Shown here: positions 1-8,610 of the stretch, piece after piece
Layout of the letters: each line of letters begins with the position of its first letter
How positions within the stretch are numbered: the stretch's first letter is position 1
From: JAHEJB01 sp041748175
GTDB taxonomy: Bacteria; Bacteroidota; Rhodothermia; Rhodothermales; Rubricoccaceae
DNA length: 64,000 bases
NCBI GenBank assembly: GCA_041748175.1
Contig: JBGTDU010000118.1
Span: forward strand, 1-64,000
Direction of reading: 5' to 3'
Program-made: the position numbers and the translations under genes
Notes under the pieces: generated by a model
What the model saw: only the letters and a program-made list of their open reading frames with translations
The model's database searches: none
Told to the model about the DNA's origin: nothing

Positions 1-770
1 TGGATTTTTTCGGGAGCCTGAACGACGTCATCATCCGGCTGGTCGATGTGATCATGAAGATCGCGCCCGTCGGCGTCTTTGCTCTGATCGCCGCCACGAT
101 AACGTCGGTCACGGGTGACGATCCCGGGCAGGTTGTTGGGCTCTTGAGGGGCTTGGGTGTCTATTGCATGGCTGTGTTGCTAGGCCTACTGATACAAACC
201 GTTGTGGTCTATCCGACGATCCTGAAGCTGTTCAGCCCGATGGGCATCCGGACGTTCTTTGCGGGGATTGGGCCTGCGCAGCTGGTTGCTTTCTCCACGT
301 CCTCCAGCGGCGCTACGCTGCCCGTAACCATGGAGCGATGCGAGGAGAAGCTCGGCGTTAGCGAAGAAGTGTCGTCGTTCGTCCTGCCGCTCGGTGCGAC
401 GATCAACATGGATGGCACCGCGCTTTATCAGGCCATTGCGGCGGTGTTCATCGCGCAGGCGCTCGGCCTTGGCCTCGGCCTCGCGGCGCAGCTCACCATC
501 ATTCTTACCGCCGTGCTGGCGTCGATCGGAACAGCGGCCGTGCCGGGCGCGGGCGTAATCATGCTGGTCATTATTCTGGAGGCCATTGGCGTACCAACGG
601 CTGGCATTGCGCTCATCCTCGGAGTCGACCGCATTCTGGATATGTGCCGGACGGTCACCAACGTCACGGGCGACGCCACGGTTGCCGTTGTCGTTGCGGC
701 GTCGGAAGGCCAACTTGGCGTGCCCGATCTTAGCGAAGTCGAAGACCACCTGCGGTTATCAGCGACCTGA
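1..770 (+). CDS. Dicarboxylate/amino acid:cation symporter, C-terminal part (partial)
   Basis: The reading frame is open to the left edge, so the gene begins outside the window; the GTG at 48 is internal. The visible part is the C-terminal half of a DAACS (GltP/DctA-type) symporter, an inner-membrane protein that couples uptake of dicarboxylates or acidic amino acids to Na+ or H+. Family landmarks visible are the serine-rich re-entrant loop (FSTSSSGATLP), the NMDGTALY segment (TM7) and the substrate-binding region DRILDMCRTVTNVTGD near the end. Several hydrophobic segments alternate with these loops. Family assignment is firm; the substrate cannot be read from sequence. It is followed by a 54-base gap and a secreted TPR gene on the same strand. 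Confidence 0.9.
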   Translation, partial: DFFGSLNDVIIRLVDVIMKIAPVGVFALIAATITSVTGDDPGQVVGLLRGLGVYCMAVLLGLLIQTVVVYPTILKLFSPMGIRTFFAGIGPAQLVAFSTSSSGATLPVTMERCEEKLGVSEEVSSFVLPLGATINMDGTALYQAIAAVFIAQALGLGLGLAAQLTIILTAVLASIGTAAVPGAGVIMLVIILEAIGVPTAGIALILGVDRILDMCRTVTNVTGDATVAVVVAASEGQLGVPDLSEVEDHLRLSAT

Positions 771-824
771 AATTTTCCAGCAAGACAACACTCTATCAGG
801 TAAAAACACACGCAATCAACGACT

Positions 825-2411
825 ATGTTTGAGAATTGGAGTAGGGGTAACAGGCTCGTTCCATTTGTTTTGTGGGGGTTGATCTCGTCGACCGCAGGGG
901 CGCAGACAAGCGTTCAGCACGACACGGCCTGGGTCGCGAAGTTTGCCGAACAGATCGCAGAGCCGTCGTACGGGGCAATGCTTCTCACGTCCGACGAGGG
1001 CCGGGCGCTCATGGAAGAGGGCCGCGCGCTCATGATAGCTTTTCGATTGGACGAGGCCGAAGCCACGTTCCGTCGTCTCGATGTGCTTGAGCCCGAAAGC
1101 CCCGCCGCCGACTTCCACCTCACGACCATCGCCCTCTGGCAGGCGCTCATGACGGAACGAGAGCCCTGGTACGGTCGCTTCTTCTCTCGGGCCGATTCCC
1201 TTGAAGATCGCGTCGGTGAGTTAGCCGATTCGGCGTGGAAAACACACATCGAGGGCGAGCTTTCCATGCAACGCGCCGTTGTCTACGCCAAGCAGGAGCG
1301 TTATGCGAAGGCAGCGCTGGCGCTTCGTGGAGCGTACAACCGCTACGACGCCAACGTCCGCAATTATCCCGAGTTTTGGGAATCCTACAAAGGAATGGGA
1401 GCGTGCCACATCGCTGTGGGCACGGTCCCAAAGGCGTACCGCTGGATCATGAGCATTCTTGGTTTCGGGGGAACGGTGCAGCAGGGGATGGCAGAAATAG
1501 AGTTGGCGTTGACGAACAGTGCCTACAGTCGGGAGGAATCTGCCGTACTTCTTGCGCTAATGGACGCGCTGATGAACGAACAACGGGTCGGGGCCATTCG
1601 GCACGTGGAGGCACTCTATGAGGCATATCCAGAGAGTCCGATGCCGGCCTATGTGTATGGCTTTCTCCTCCTGAATGCGCGGCGGGCCGTGGACGCCGAA
1701 GCGGTGGTGCGTGAGGGGATGCGGCGCGAAGAACCCGAGGAGATCGCTGACATGCCATACTTCGGCTACTATCTGGCCGATGCGCTCTTCCGGCAGAACC
1801 GGTTCGAGGAGGCCGCACCATTGTTCGAGGAGTATGTCCGGAGCTATCGCGGACAGACGCTCATCGCGCAGAGCTACCTGAAAGCGGGCCTCTCTCGAGA
1901 AATGCTGGGAGACAGCGAGCAGGCGCTTCGTCATTACGAGCGGATTCGTTCAGACAGAGATGTAGACGCCGACAAATCTGCCATTCGACGGGCGGAGCAA
2001 TTGATAGACGCGCCGATCTCCGAAAACGAAAGAACCCTTCTTCTTGGTCAGAATCTGTACGATGGGGGTAGCTACGAAGAAGCCATCACGGTCCTTCAAC
2101 CCGTACTTACCAACCGGGAAGCCACCGTGGCGCATCGTGCAGAAGCTGCCTACCGGTCGGGCCGCGCGTTTCAGTCGCTGGAGACTTGGGATGAGGCACT
2201 CCGTCACTACACATTCGCTCGCGACAACCCTGGTGATGTCCTGGCGAAATGGGGCCCGTGGAGCCAGTACCACATTGGCGAGGTCTATGAGGAACTGGGA
2301 AATCGCGAGGACGCCCGCCGTGCCTATCGCGCCGCACTGGAGTATGAGGAAGAGTTTGACTACCACAAGGCGCTTGAACAGCGGACGAAGACGGCGCTTG
2401 GACGGCTCTAA
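825..2411 (+). CDS. Exported tetratricopeptide-repeat protein
   Basis: The 528-residue protein starts with basic residues and a hydrophobic stretch ending STAGA|Q, a likely Sec signal peptide cleaved near residue 26. The rest is a series of helical hairpins with TPR-like spacing (EEGRALMIAFRLDEAEATF, FEEAAPLFEEYVRSY, YEEAITVLQPVL, REDARRAYRAALEY), so it is probably a periplasmic or outer-membrane scaffold. No catalytic motif is visible. The ATG at 825 was chosen because it gives the complete signal peptide. A longer frame overlapping its end belongs to the start of the next gene. Client and function are unknown. Confidence 0.8.
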   Translation: MFENWSRGNRLVPFVLWGLISSTAGAQTSVQHDTAWVAKFAEQIAEPSYGAMLLTSDEGRALMEEGRALMIAFRLDEAEATFRRLDVLEPESPAADFHLTTIALWQALMTEREPWYGRFFSRADSLEDRVGELADSAWKTHIEGELSMQRAVVYAKQERYAKAALALRGAYNRYDANVRNYPEFWESYKGMGACHIAVGTVPKAYRWIMSILGFGGTVQQGMAEIELALTNSAYSREESAVLLALMDALMNEQRVGAIRHVEALYEAYPESPMPAYVYGFLLLNARRAVDAEAVVREGMRREEPEEIADMPYFGYYLADALFRQNRFEEAAPLFEEYVRSYRGQTLIAQSYLKAGLSREMLGDSEQALRHYERIRSDRDVDADKSAIRRAEQLIDAPISENERTLLLGQNLYDGGSYEEAITVLQPVLTNREATVAHRAEAAYRSGRAFQSLETWDEALRHYTFARDNPGDVLAKWGPWSQYHIGEVYEELGNREDARRAYRAALEYEEEFDYHKALEQRTKTALGRL

Positions 2412-2523
2412 CCCGGCGTCCAGACACGTGCCACATTGTTTGGACGATGACCGAGCTTGGCCTATGTTGAGCGCCCGACTCAGGCCATGCGTGCTTGTCG
2501 TACACGAGATAATCCGCGATCCC

Positions 2524-3879
2524 ATGCGTCTATCCAACCGACTCTTCGCCGTCACAACCATCCTCTTCGGCGTAGGTGCGATGTCGGCGGCTCTCGCCCA
2601 GAGTGATGGACTCGGCGCAATGGACGCGCCAACAATCGTCTGCGAACTCCCAACCGATCATCCCGACATGAGTCGGGTCACCGAGGATACGCAGCAGATC
2701 CTGACATCCTACGACCCCAGCCTCCCGGGTACGGCAACGATTACCGTCACGTACAATGGGTTTCCTGCCGCCGCCATGACCGCCTTCCAGTTCGCCGTGG
2801 ATATCTGGGAACAGCACATAGAATCGACGGTCACGATTAGAGTGACGGCGAACTGGACGCCACTAGGAGCCAACGTTCTTGGATCGGCAGGTGCCAACCT
2901 GATTCACCGCAATCAGACCGGATTCCCGCTGACCAACACATGGTATCCCGACGCGCTTGCCGACGCGCTGCATGGGTCGGATCTCAATCCCGGAAGTCCG
3001 GATATCAACGCCAATTTCAGCAGCAACCAACCGAATTGGTATTTCGGGACCAACGGCAATCCTCCGCCTGGCCAGTTCGATCTGGTGATGGTAGTGCTTC
3101 ACGAATTAGGGCATGGGCTGGGCTTCTTCGGGACGATGAAAGTCGACAACGGTACCGGTACCATGGAGTGCAACGGGGTGAATGGGAACGGCTGTTGGGG
3201 AATCACAGGATTCCCAGGCGTGCCTACCATTTATGATCGCTTCGCCGAGGACGGGCCGGGCGCTTCGCTCATCAATACGGGCGCGTATCCAAACCCATCC
3301 GCCGCGCTGGGAACCGCTCTTCGGAGCAATAGTGTCCATTTTGACGGCGGCCTGGTTGTGACCACACTTGGTATGCGCGGCCCCCTCTACGCGCCGGGCA
3401 CGTGGAATGCGGGCTCGTCGTACTCGCATTGGAACGAGGCCAGCTTTCCGGTGGGCAATTCGAACTCGCTCATGACGCCATTTATCAGCGCGGGCGAGGC
3501 CAACCATTCGCCGGGCGCCGCTACGTGTGCCCATTTCAGCGATATTGGATGGCCACTTGGTCCGGCCTGCAACGCATTGGTCGTTGCCGTTGAGCCACAA
3601 GCCGTCATCGCGGAAGGCGTCACGGTGGGTAGTGCTTACCCGAACCCCTTCACGAATGAGTTGGCGCTCACGCTGAGGCTCGACCAGACGCAGAACGTTC
3701 GCGCGACGCTCTATGATTTGCTCGGACGTCGCGTCGCCATCTTGCACGAAGGTGCGGTTGGTGCGGGGAGCACAATGAATCTGTCAGTCGATGGTTCTTC
3801 GCTCCGGCCGGGCGTGTACATCGTCCGAATCGAGGGCGATGGGTTTGTAACCACAAAGCGTATTGTTCGGGCACGGTAG
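2524..3879 (+). CDS. Secreted zinc metalloprotease with T9SS sorting domain (copy 1)
   Basis: This 451-residue protein begins with a clear signal peptide (MRLSNRLFAVTTIL...ALAQ). The middle holds a zincin motif, HELGHGLGF, at residues 193-201 (H193, E194, H197). In matrixins a third His would fall at position 203, but a Gly is there, so the third zinc ligand must differ. The last ~85 residues form a Por-type T9SS sorting domain (YPNPF, LYDLLGRRV, LRPGVYIVRI). The start at 2524 was chosen because the open frame upstream to 2044 overlaps the TPR gene and lacks a signal. It is a tandem paralogue of the next gene and probably a surface or extracellular protease. Confidence 0.85.
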   Translation: MRLSNRLFAVTTILFGVGAMSAALAQSDGLGAMDAPTIVCELPTDHPDMSRVTEDTQQILTSYDPSLPGTATITVTYNGFPAAAMTAFQFAVDIWEQHIESTVTIRVTANWTPLGANVLGSAGANLIHRNQTGFPLTNTWYPDALADALHGSDLNPGSPDINANFSSNQPNWYFGTNGNPPPGQFDLVMVVLHELGHGLGFFGTMKVDNGTGTMECNGVNGNGCWGITGFPGVPTIYDRFAEDGPGASLINTGAYPNPSAALGTALRSNSVHFDGGLVVTTLGMRGPLYAPGTWNAGSSYSHWNEASFPVGNSNSLMTPFISAGEANHSPGAATCAHFSDIGWPLGPACNALVVAVEPQAVIAEGVTVGSAYPNPFTNELALTLRLDQTQNVRATLYDLLGRRVAILHEGAVGAGSTMNLSVDGSSLRPGVYIVRIEGDGFVTTKRIVRAR

Positions 3880-3981
3880 AAGAGAGGAGTAACTCAGCTA
3901 AGGTCGAGGAGCAGGCGGTTGAGCTTGTCCCCGGCGGCATCCACGCGTAGGTTTCGCGGGCCGTCGTTCCCCCCTTGTGAC

Positions 3982-5283
3982 ATGCATGCTCCTTCCGTCA
4001 ACTGCGCGGCTGTTTTTCTGGCCGTTCTCACAGCCACAAACGCCTCGGCACAGCAACGGCAGGTCGAATTCAGCCCGGCTCCGGCGATGGTCTGCGAGCT
4101 GCACGCACAAGTTGAGCGTGTCGGAAGGCGAGCCATTTCAGCGCCGGGTTCTCCACCCGCGGCGTCTGTCCGTGGCGGGTCAACATTCGAGGTGACGTAT
4201 AACGATTTTCCCGCCGAAGCCGAGGAGGCATTTCAGGCCGCTGTCGATGTCTGGGCGGAGCATGTCATTTCTCCGACGCCCATCCGGATCAACGCAAGCT
4301 GGATTCCGCTGAGTTCGAACATCCTAGGATCGGCCGGCCCGTTCCTCATACGCAACTTCGACGCCGCGCCCATCCCCAATACGTGGTACGCGGCTCCCCT
4401 GGCGGACGCATTAACGGGAGCCGATCTGGATCCCGGCAATCCGGATATCGAGGCTACGTTCAACAGCGCCTTCCCGAATTGGTACTTCGGTGTGGACGGA
4501 AATCCGCCTCCGGATCAGTACGACCTGACGACGATCGTTCTCCACGAGATCGGCCATGGCCTTGGGTTTATTGGCTCCTTCGTCGTGGAGGATGGACTTG
4601 GAACGGTTGGCGTTGCGTCCGATCCGGGGCTTCCTTTCGTGTACGACCGTTTCGCCGAGGACGAGATCGGGCGCCCGCTCTTGGATGCTGGCACATACCC
4701 GCTCAACTCGACGGTTCTGGCCGATGCACTTGAGAGTGCGGTATTCTTCGGTGGGCAGTCGGTGGAAGCGACCTACGGAACATCGGCTCCGTTATACAGC
4801 CCACCACAATGGAACGACGGCTCGTCGTACTCACATGTCGACGAAATGGTCTTTCCTACCTCCGACGAAGATGGATTGATGACGCCTTTCCTCCAACGGG
4901 CCGAGGTGTATCGAAGTCCGGGGCCGATCCCGTGTGCGTTCTTGCTGGACATCGGATGGACACTTGCGCCAGCCTGTGCAGCGCTTGTCGTGCCGCCCGA
5001 TCCGGACGGTACGATCCCTGAAGGCTTCACGGTGAAGATAGCCGGTCTCAATCCCTTCGTTTCCGATACGGAGCTTCTCGTCGCGGTGGAGCAGCCGCAG
5101 GTCGTCCTCGTGCAGCTCGTTGACCGGGTAGGGCGTGTGGTCATGCGTCAGGAGCGGTTCCTGCAGGGCGGAGCCACGGTGCTATTCCGCATAGCCGCAG
5201 GAGGTCTGCCATCTGGCGTTTACTTCGCGCAAGTCGTGGGGGACACGTTTGCGGCAACGCGAGCGGTGACGATTGTGCGGTAG
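3982..5283 (+). CDS. Secreted zinc metalloprotease with T9SS sorting domain (copy 2)
   Basis: This 433-residue paralogue of the preceding gene starts at the ATG at 3982, which gives a short signal peptide (MHAPSVNCAAVFLAV...ASA). It shares the layout of copy 1: an N-terminal beta-rich region with PNTWY and FPNWYFG blocks, the zincin motif HEIGHGLGF at residues 188-196, a DRFAEDE block, and a C-terminal T9SS sorting domain (LNPFVSDTELLV, LPSGVYFAQVVGD). The third canonical matrixin His is again absent. The first PNPF-like motif of the sorting domain reads LNPF, slightly off consensus. Export and cell-surface attachment by T9SS are inferred. Substrate is unknown. Confidence 0.82.
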   Translation: MHAPSVNCAAVFLAVLTATNASAQQRQVEFSPAPAMVCELHAQVERVGRRAISAPGSPPAASVRGGSTFEVTYNDFPAEAEEAFQAAVDVWAEHVISPTPIRINASWIPLSSNILGSAGPFLIRNFDAAPIPNTWYAAPLADALTGADLDPGNPDIEATFNSAFPNWYFGVDGNPPPDQYDLTTIVLHEIGHGLGFIGSFVVEDGLGTVGVASDPGLPFVYDRFAEDEIGRPLLDAGTYPLNSTVLADALESAVFFGGQSVEATYGTSAPLYSPPQWNDGSSYSHVDEMVFPTSDEDGLMTPFLQRAEVYRSPGPIPCAFLLDIGWTLAPACAALVVPPDPDGTIPEGFTVKIAGLNPFVSDTELLVAVEQPQVVLVQLVDRVGRVVMRQERFLQGGATVLFRIAAGGLPSGVYFAQVVGDTFAATRAVTIVR

Positions 5284-5295
5284 CCCTATTCTTTG

Positions 5296-5369
5296 TACGC
5301 CCGGCAGGATTCGAACCTGCGACCTCTGGTACCGGAAACCAACGCTCTATCCAGCTGAGCTACGGGCGC
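5296..5369 (-). tRNA. tRNA-Arg (anticodon CCG)
   Basis: Read on the minus strand, 74 nt fold as a tRNA. The acceptor stem GCGCCCG pairs with CGGGCGT (one G-U at the end), the D-arm contains TAGCTCAGC, the anticodon stem TTGGT/ACCAG encloses the loop TTCCGGT with CCG at positions 34-36, and the T-arm contains GGTTCGAATCC. CCG reads the arginine codon CGG. CCA is not encoded. It lies between the converging end of the metalloprotease gene and the DUF512 gene. Confidence 0.95.
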
Positions 5370-5522
5370 GATGCGTGGCGAAGATAGAAAGGTCGTGGGC
5401 GCTTCACAACGAAATGGTTCGGTTGCGTGTCGCGTATTGCGTAAAGTCGGGAAGATGCCACGCCCCCGCACCGCGTATCGCTCCTGAGCACTACGCTCTA
5501 CCCATTTCAAACTAAACCGCCC

Positions 5523-6839
5523 GTGCCCGTCCGCATTGCCTCCATCGAACCCGGATCGCTCGCCGAAGAACTCGGCTGGCTGCCCGGCGACCAGATAGTC
5601 GCCGTGAACGGCGAGGTGGTAGAGGACGAGCTGGATTTTCGTTTCAAAACGGCGGAGGAAGCTTTGGAGCTGCGTGTCCGCCGAAACGGTGAACTGGACG
5701 TGCAGTACGTCACGAAGGAGATCGACGACCCGTTCGGTGCAGAGTTGGAAGAGTTCCGCATCAAAACTTGCGGCGACGACTGCCTCTTCTGCTTCGTCGA
5801 CCAGAACCCCGTCGGCCTCCGCGACACCCTCTACTTCCGCGATGGCGACTTCCGGATGTCGTTTCTGTATGGCAACTACATCACGGTCACCAACCTGCGC
5901 GAGCGGAACCTGAAACGCATCGTCGAGCAGCGGTTGAGCCCACTATACATCTCCGTCCATTGCACCGACGACGCCATCCGCCGCAAGATGATGGGCCATC
6001 GCACCCAGGACGACCGCCTTCGTGAAAAGCTTCGGTTCTTCTACGACAACGGCATTGAGATGCACGCGCAGATCGTGCTCGTGCCCAACTTCAACGATGC
6101 GGGAGCGCTTGTCAAAACAGTACTCGATCTCTACGAATTGCACGAACAGCTATTCTCCGTCTCCATCGTTCCCGTTGGGCTTACCCGACATCGCCGCGAT
6201 TTGACGACGCTTCGGACAGTTTCATCCTCGGAGGCGCGTCAACTTGTTCGCATGGTGCAGCGCTGGCAACCGTTCTTTCGAGAGCGAATCGGCCGGGGCT
6301 TCCTCTACTTATCCGACGAAGTGTATTTGCTTGCCGGGCTAGACTTTCCCCAGGAGGATGATTACGACGGCTACCCGTTGATGGAGAATGGCGTCGGCAT
6401 GAGCCGCGACTTCCTCAACGAACTCAATTTCCAGCGTGAGCAGTTTCCGGCGGTGCTGCCCAGCTCGAGAAAGTTGACGATTGTTACCGGGGCACTCGCT
6501 CGTCCCATGATGGAAAAGCGCATCGCACCCATATTGCGTAGCGTGGGGAATCTCGGCGTGGAGGTCATCGCGTGCGACAACGTGCTCTTCGGCGATTCGG
6601 TGACGGTTTCGGGGCTTCTTAATTTCAAGAGCTTCGTTCATGCGCTAGGGCCACGCATGGATCAGTTGGGGAATGTGCTTCTCCTGCCACCGGATAGTGT
6701 GAACTTCGAAGGTCTGTTCCTCGACAACAAGGAAGGGATGAGCACGCCGAGCGACCTCAGCGCTGCGCTGGGTGGAGTTCGTGTCGAGGTCTTCGACGGC
6801 GATTGGGTCGCGACAATGGAGCGGCTGGCGACCAACTGA
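5523..6839 (+). CDS. DUF512 protein: PDZ plus radical-SAM-like Fe-S domain
   Basis: The 438-residue protein opens with a PDZ domain (about residues 1-65: IASIEPGSLAEELG, GDQIVAVNG) followed by a Cys motif CGDDCLFC (C83, C87, C90). This has the C-x3-C-x2-C spacing of radical SAM [4Fe-4S] clusters. The FVDQNP and YGNYITVTNL blocks and the C-terminal region match the DUF512 family, uncharacterised Fe-S oxidoreductases known from cyanobacteria and Firmicutes. No membrane segment or signal peptide is seen, so it is probably cytoplasmic. The start is a GTG at 5523 with no in-frame ATG nearby. Its reaction is unknown. Confidence 0.85.
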   Translation: MPVRIASIEPGSLAEELGWLPGDQIVAVNGEVVEDELDFRFKTAEEALELRVRRNGELDVQYVTKEIDDPFGAELEEFRIKTCGDDCLFCFVDQNPVGLRDTLYFRDGDFRMSFLYGNYITVTNLRERNLKRIVEQRLSPLYISVHCTDDAIRRKMMGHRTQDDRLREKLRFFYDNGIEMHAQIVLVPNFNDAGALVKTVLDLYELHEQLFSVSIVPVGLTRHRRDLTTLRTVSSSEARQLVRMVQRWQPFFRERIGRGFLYLSDEVYLLAGLDFPQEDDYDGYPLMENGVGMSRDFLNELNFQREQFPAVLPSSRKLTIVTGALARPMMEKRIAPILRSVGNLGVEVIACDNVLFGDSVTVSGLLNFKSFVHALGPRMDQLGNVLLLPPDSVNFEGLFLDNKEGMSTPSDLSAALGGVRVEVFDGDWVATMERLATN

Positions 6840-6939
6840 CCGCTCCATTCGGCGAGGTCCGGGGGGCGTGCGAGGTGATTTGTCATAGTGAGTACTTCGC
6901 TCAGTCCAAGCTAGGCGCAACCGTGCGCAGTACCCACGT

Positions 6940-7047
6940 TGTCATCCCGACGATCCCGACTTGTCGGGAGAGGAGGGATCTCCCAAGCCCCGACGCCCGA
7001 CGCAACCTGGGACGTTGGGAGATCCCTCACTTCGTTTCGGGATGACA
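6940..7047. repeat. Palindromic intergenic element with nested inverted repeats
   Basis: The 108-bp element starts TGTCATCCCGA and ends with its exact reverse complement TCGGGATGACA. Inside are a perfect 13-bp inverted repeat (6974-6986 with 7015-7027, AGGGATCTCCCAA) and a short hairpin CCCGACTTGTCGGG (6955-6968). It occupies most of the gap between the DUF512 gene and the end of eno. It resembles REP/MITE-like dispersed elements of Bacteroidota. The flanks (6840-6939 and 7048-7173) show nothing else. Confidence 0.75.
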
Positions 7048-7173
7048 TTGTGTAGGAGTTTCCCGGAGTACACCGGGCCTGATTCCGAAGGCCACGCGAT
7101 AATCCCGAGGTTGCGGAGCGCGGAGCGCGAGCTCGTCGCGCCGGCGACGCCCCCTCAAGAAAGGAGTCTCAGA

Positions 7174-8457
7174 CTAGAACCGGAACGCGTCCATTCCGGG
7201 GTAGATGGCCGAGTCGCCGAGCTCCTCTTCGATGCGTAAAAGCTGATTGTATTTGGCGATCCGATCCGTTCGGGAAGCCGAGCCGGTTTTGATTTGTCCC
7301 GCGCCGGTCGCCACGGCAAGGTCCGCGATGGTCGTGTCCTCGGTCTCGCCCGACCGATGTGAAAGCACGCATGCATAGGCGAAATGATGGGCGAGTTCCA
7401 CGGCTTCAAGCGTCTCCGTCAGCGTCCCAATCTGATTGGGCTTGACGAGCAATGCGTTAGCCACGTCCGTATCAATACCACGCCGTAGCCGCGTCGTGTT
7501 CGTTACGAAGAGGTCGTCGCCGACGAGTTGTACGTGGTCGCCGAGGCGTTCTGTGAGCAGCGCCCAGCCATCCCAGTCGTTCTCATCCATCGCGTCTTCG
7601 ATGGATATGATCGGATACTCCTCGGCCCATCCTTCCCAAAACTCAACCATCTCTTCGCTCGTCAGCTTTCGGTTTGGGTCAGACTTGTAGAAGACGTACT
7701 TCCCGTCCTGGTACATTTCGCTCGTGGCAGGGTCTAGCGCGATGTAGAGGTCTTCGCCCGCCGTATAGCCCGCGCGCTCGATGGCCTCCAGAATTACTTC
7801 AACGGCTTCTTCGTTGCTCCGGAGGTCAGGAGCAAAGCCGCCTTCATCCCCGACGGCAGTCGAATAGCCCTTGCTGTGCAGGACTTTTCTGAGATGATGA
7901 AACGTCTCGACGCCCATTTGGAGGCCTTCCGAGAACGACTCCGCGCCAATTGGCATCACCATAAACTCCTGCAGGTCGACGCTGTTGTCGGCGTGTTGGC
8001 CACCGTTGATGATGTTCATCATCGGGACCGGCAGACGCCGCGCATTCGGCCCGCCGAGGTACGTGTAGAGTGGGAGTCCAGCAGACATTGCAGCTGCTTT
8101 CGCCACGGCTAACGAAACGCCGAGCATCGCATTCGCGCCCAGGCGACCTTTGTTCTCCGTGCCGTCTAGGTCCACCATAAGCTGGTCGATGTGGGCCTGT
8201 TCGAAGACGCTCACGCCCTCCAACTCGGGCGCTATCTCGGTGCCGACGTTCTCAACGGCCTTCAGGACGCCTTTGCCGAGAAATCGGCCGTCATCGCCAT
8301 CGCGAAGCTCAACGGCTTCGTGTTCGCCCGTCGATGCGCCGCTCGGAACGGCTGCTCTGCCGAGAACGCCTTCATCCGTAAGGACATCAACCTCGACGGT
8401 TGGATTTCCTCGGCTATCGAGAATCTGACGGGCGGTGATGTTGACGATAAGCGACAT
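7174..8457 (-). CDS. eno: Enolase
   Basis: The 427-residue enzyme interconverts 2-phosphoglycerate and phosphoenolpyruvate in glycolysis and gluconeogenesis. Catalytic residues are all present: E205 in GDEGGFAPD, the Mg2+ ligands D242, E287 (SIEDAM) and D314 (GDDLF), the base K339 in LLVKPNQIGT, and H367-R368-S369 in SHRSGETEDT. The N-terminal substrate loop SGASTGEHEAVELRDGD is intact. Length and order match bacterial enolases. It is the last gene of a minus-strand run, separated from the upstream TPR gene by an intrinsic terminator, so it likely has its own promoter between 8458 and 8550. Confidence 0.98.
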   Translation of the reverse strand: MSLIVNITARQILDSRGNPTVEVDVLTDEGVLGRAAVPSGASTGEHEAVELRDGDDGRFLGKGVLKAVENVGTEIAPELEGVSVFEQAHIDQLMVDLDGTENKGRLGANAMLGVSLAVAKAAAMSAGLPLYTYLGGPNARRLPVPMMNIINGGQHADNSVDLQEFMVMPIGAESFSEGLQMGVETFHHLRKVLHSKGYSTAVGDEGGFAPDLRSNEEAVEVILEAIERAGYTAGEDLYIALDPATSEMYQDGKYVFYKSDPNRKLTSEEMVEFWEGWAEEYPIISIEDAMDENDWDGWALLTERLGDHVQLVGDDLFVTNTTRLRRGIDTDVANALLVKPNQIGTLTETLEAVELAHHFAYACVLSHRSGETEDTTIADLAVATGAGQIKTGSASRTDRIAKYNQLLRIEEELGDSAIYPGMDAFRF

Positions 8458-8550
8458 AGAGCAGACGTTGGTTTAGCGAGTCAAGATCGCACGGGCAGGC
8501 AGGTGCGAGAGGGGGAGTCGGCGAGCGGGAGAGCTGGGAATCGTCGGGCT

Positions 8551-8587
8551 GAAAAATAAAAGCCGCTCCCGGTTTCCGGAAGCGGCT
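8551..8587 (-). terminator. Rho-independent terminator after the 8611-10032 TPR gene
   Basis: On the minus strand, AGCCGCTTCCGG and CCGGGAGCGGCT form a 12-bp stem with one G-U pair and an AAA loop, followed directly by TTTATTTTTC. It lies 23 bases past the stop of the TPR gene, so it ends that transcript before eno. Confidence 0.9.
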
Positions 8588-8610
8588 CGTAGTCCGCAGC
8601 TTTGACGAAA

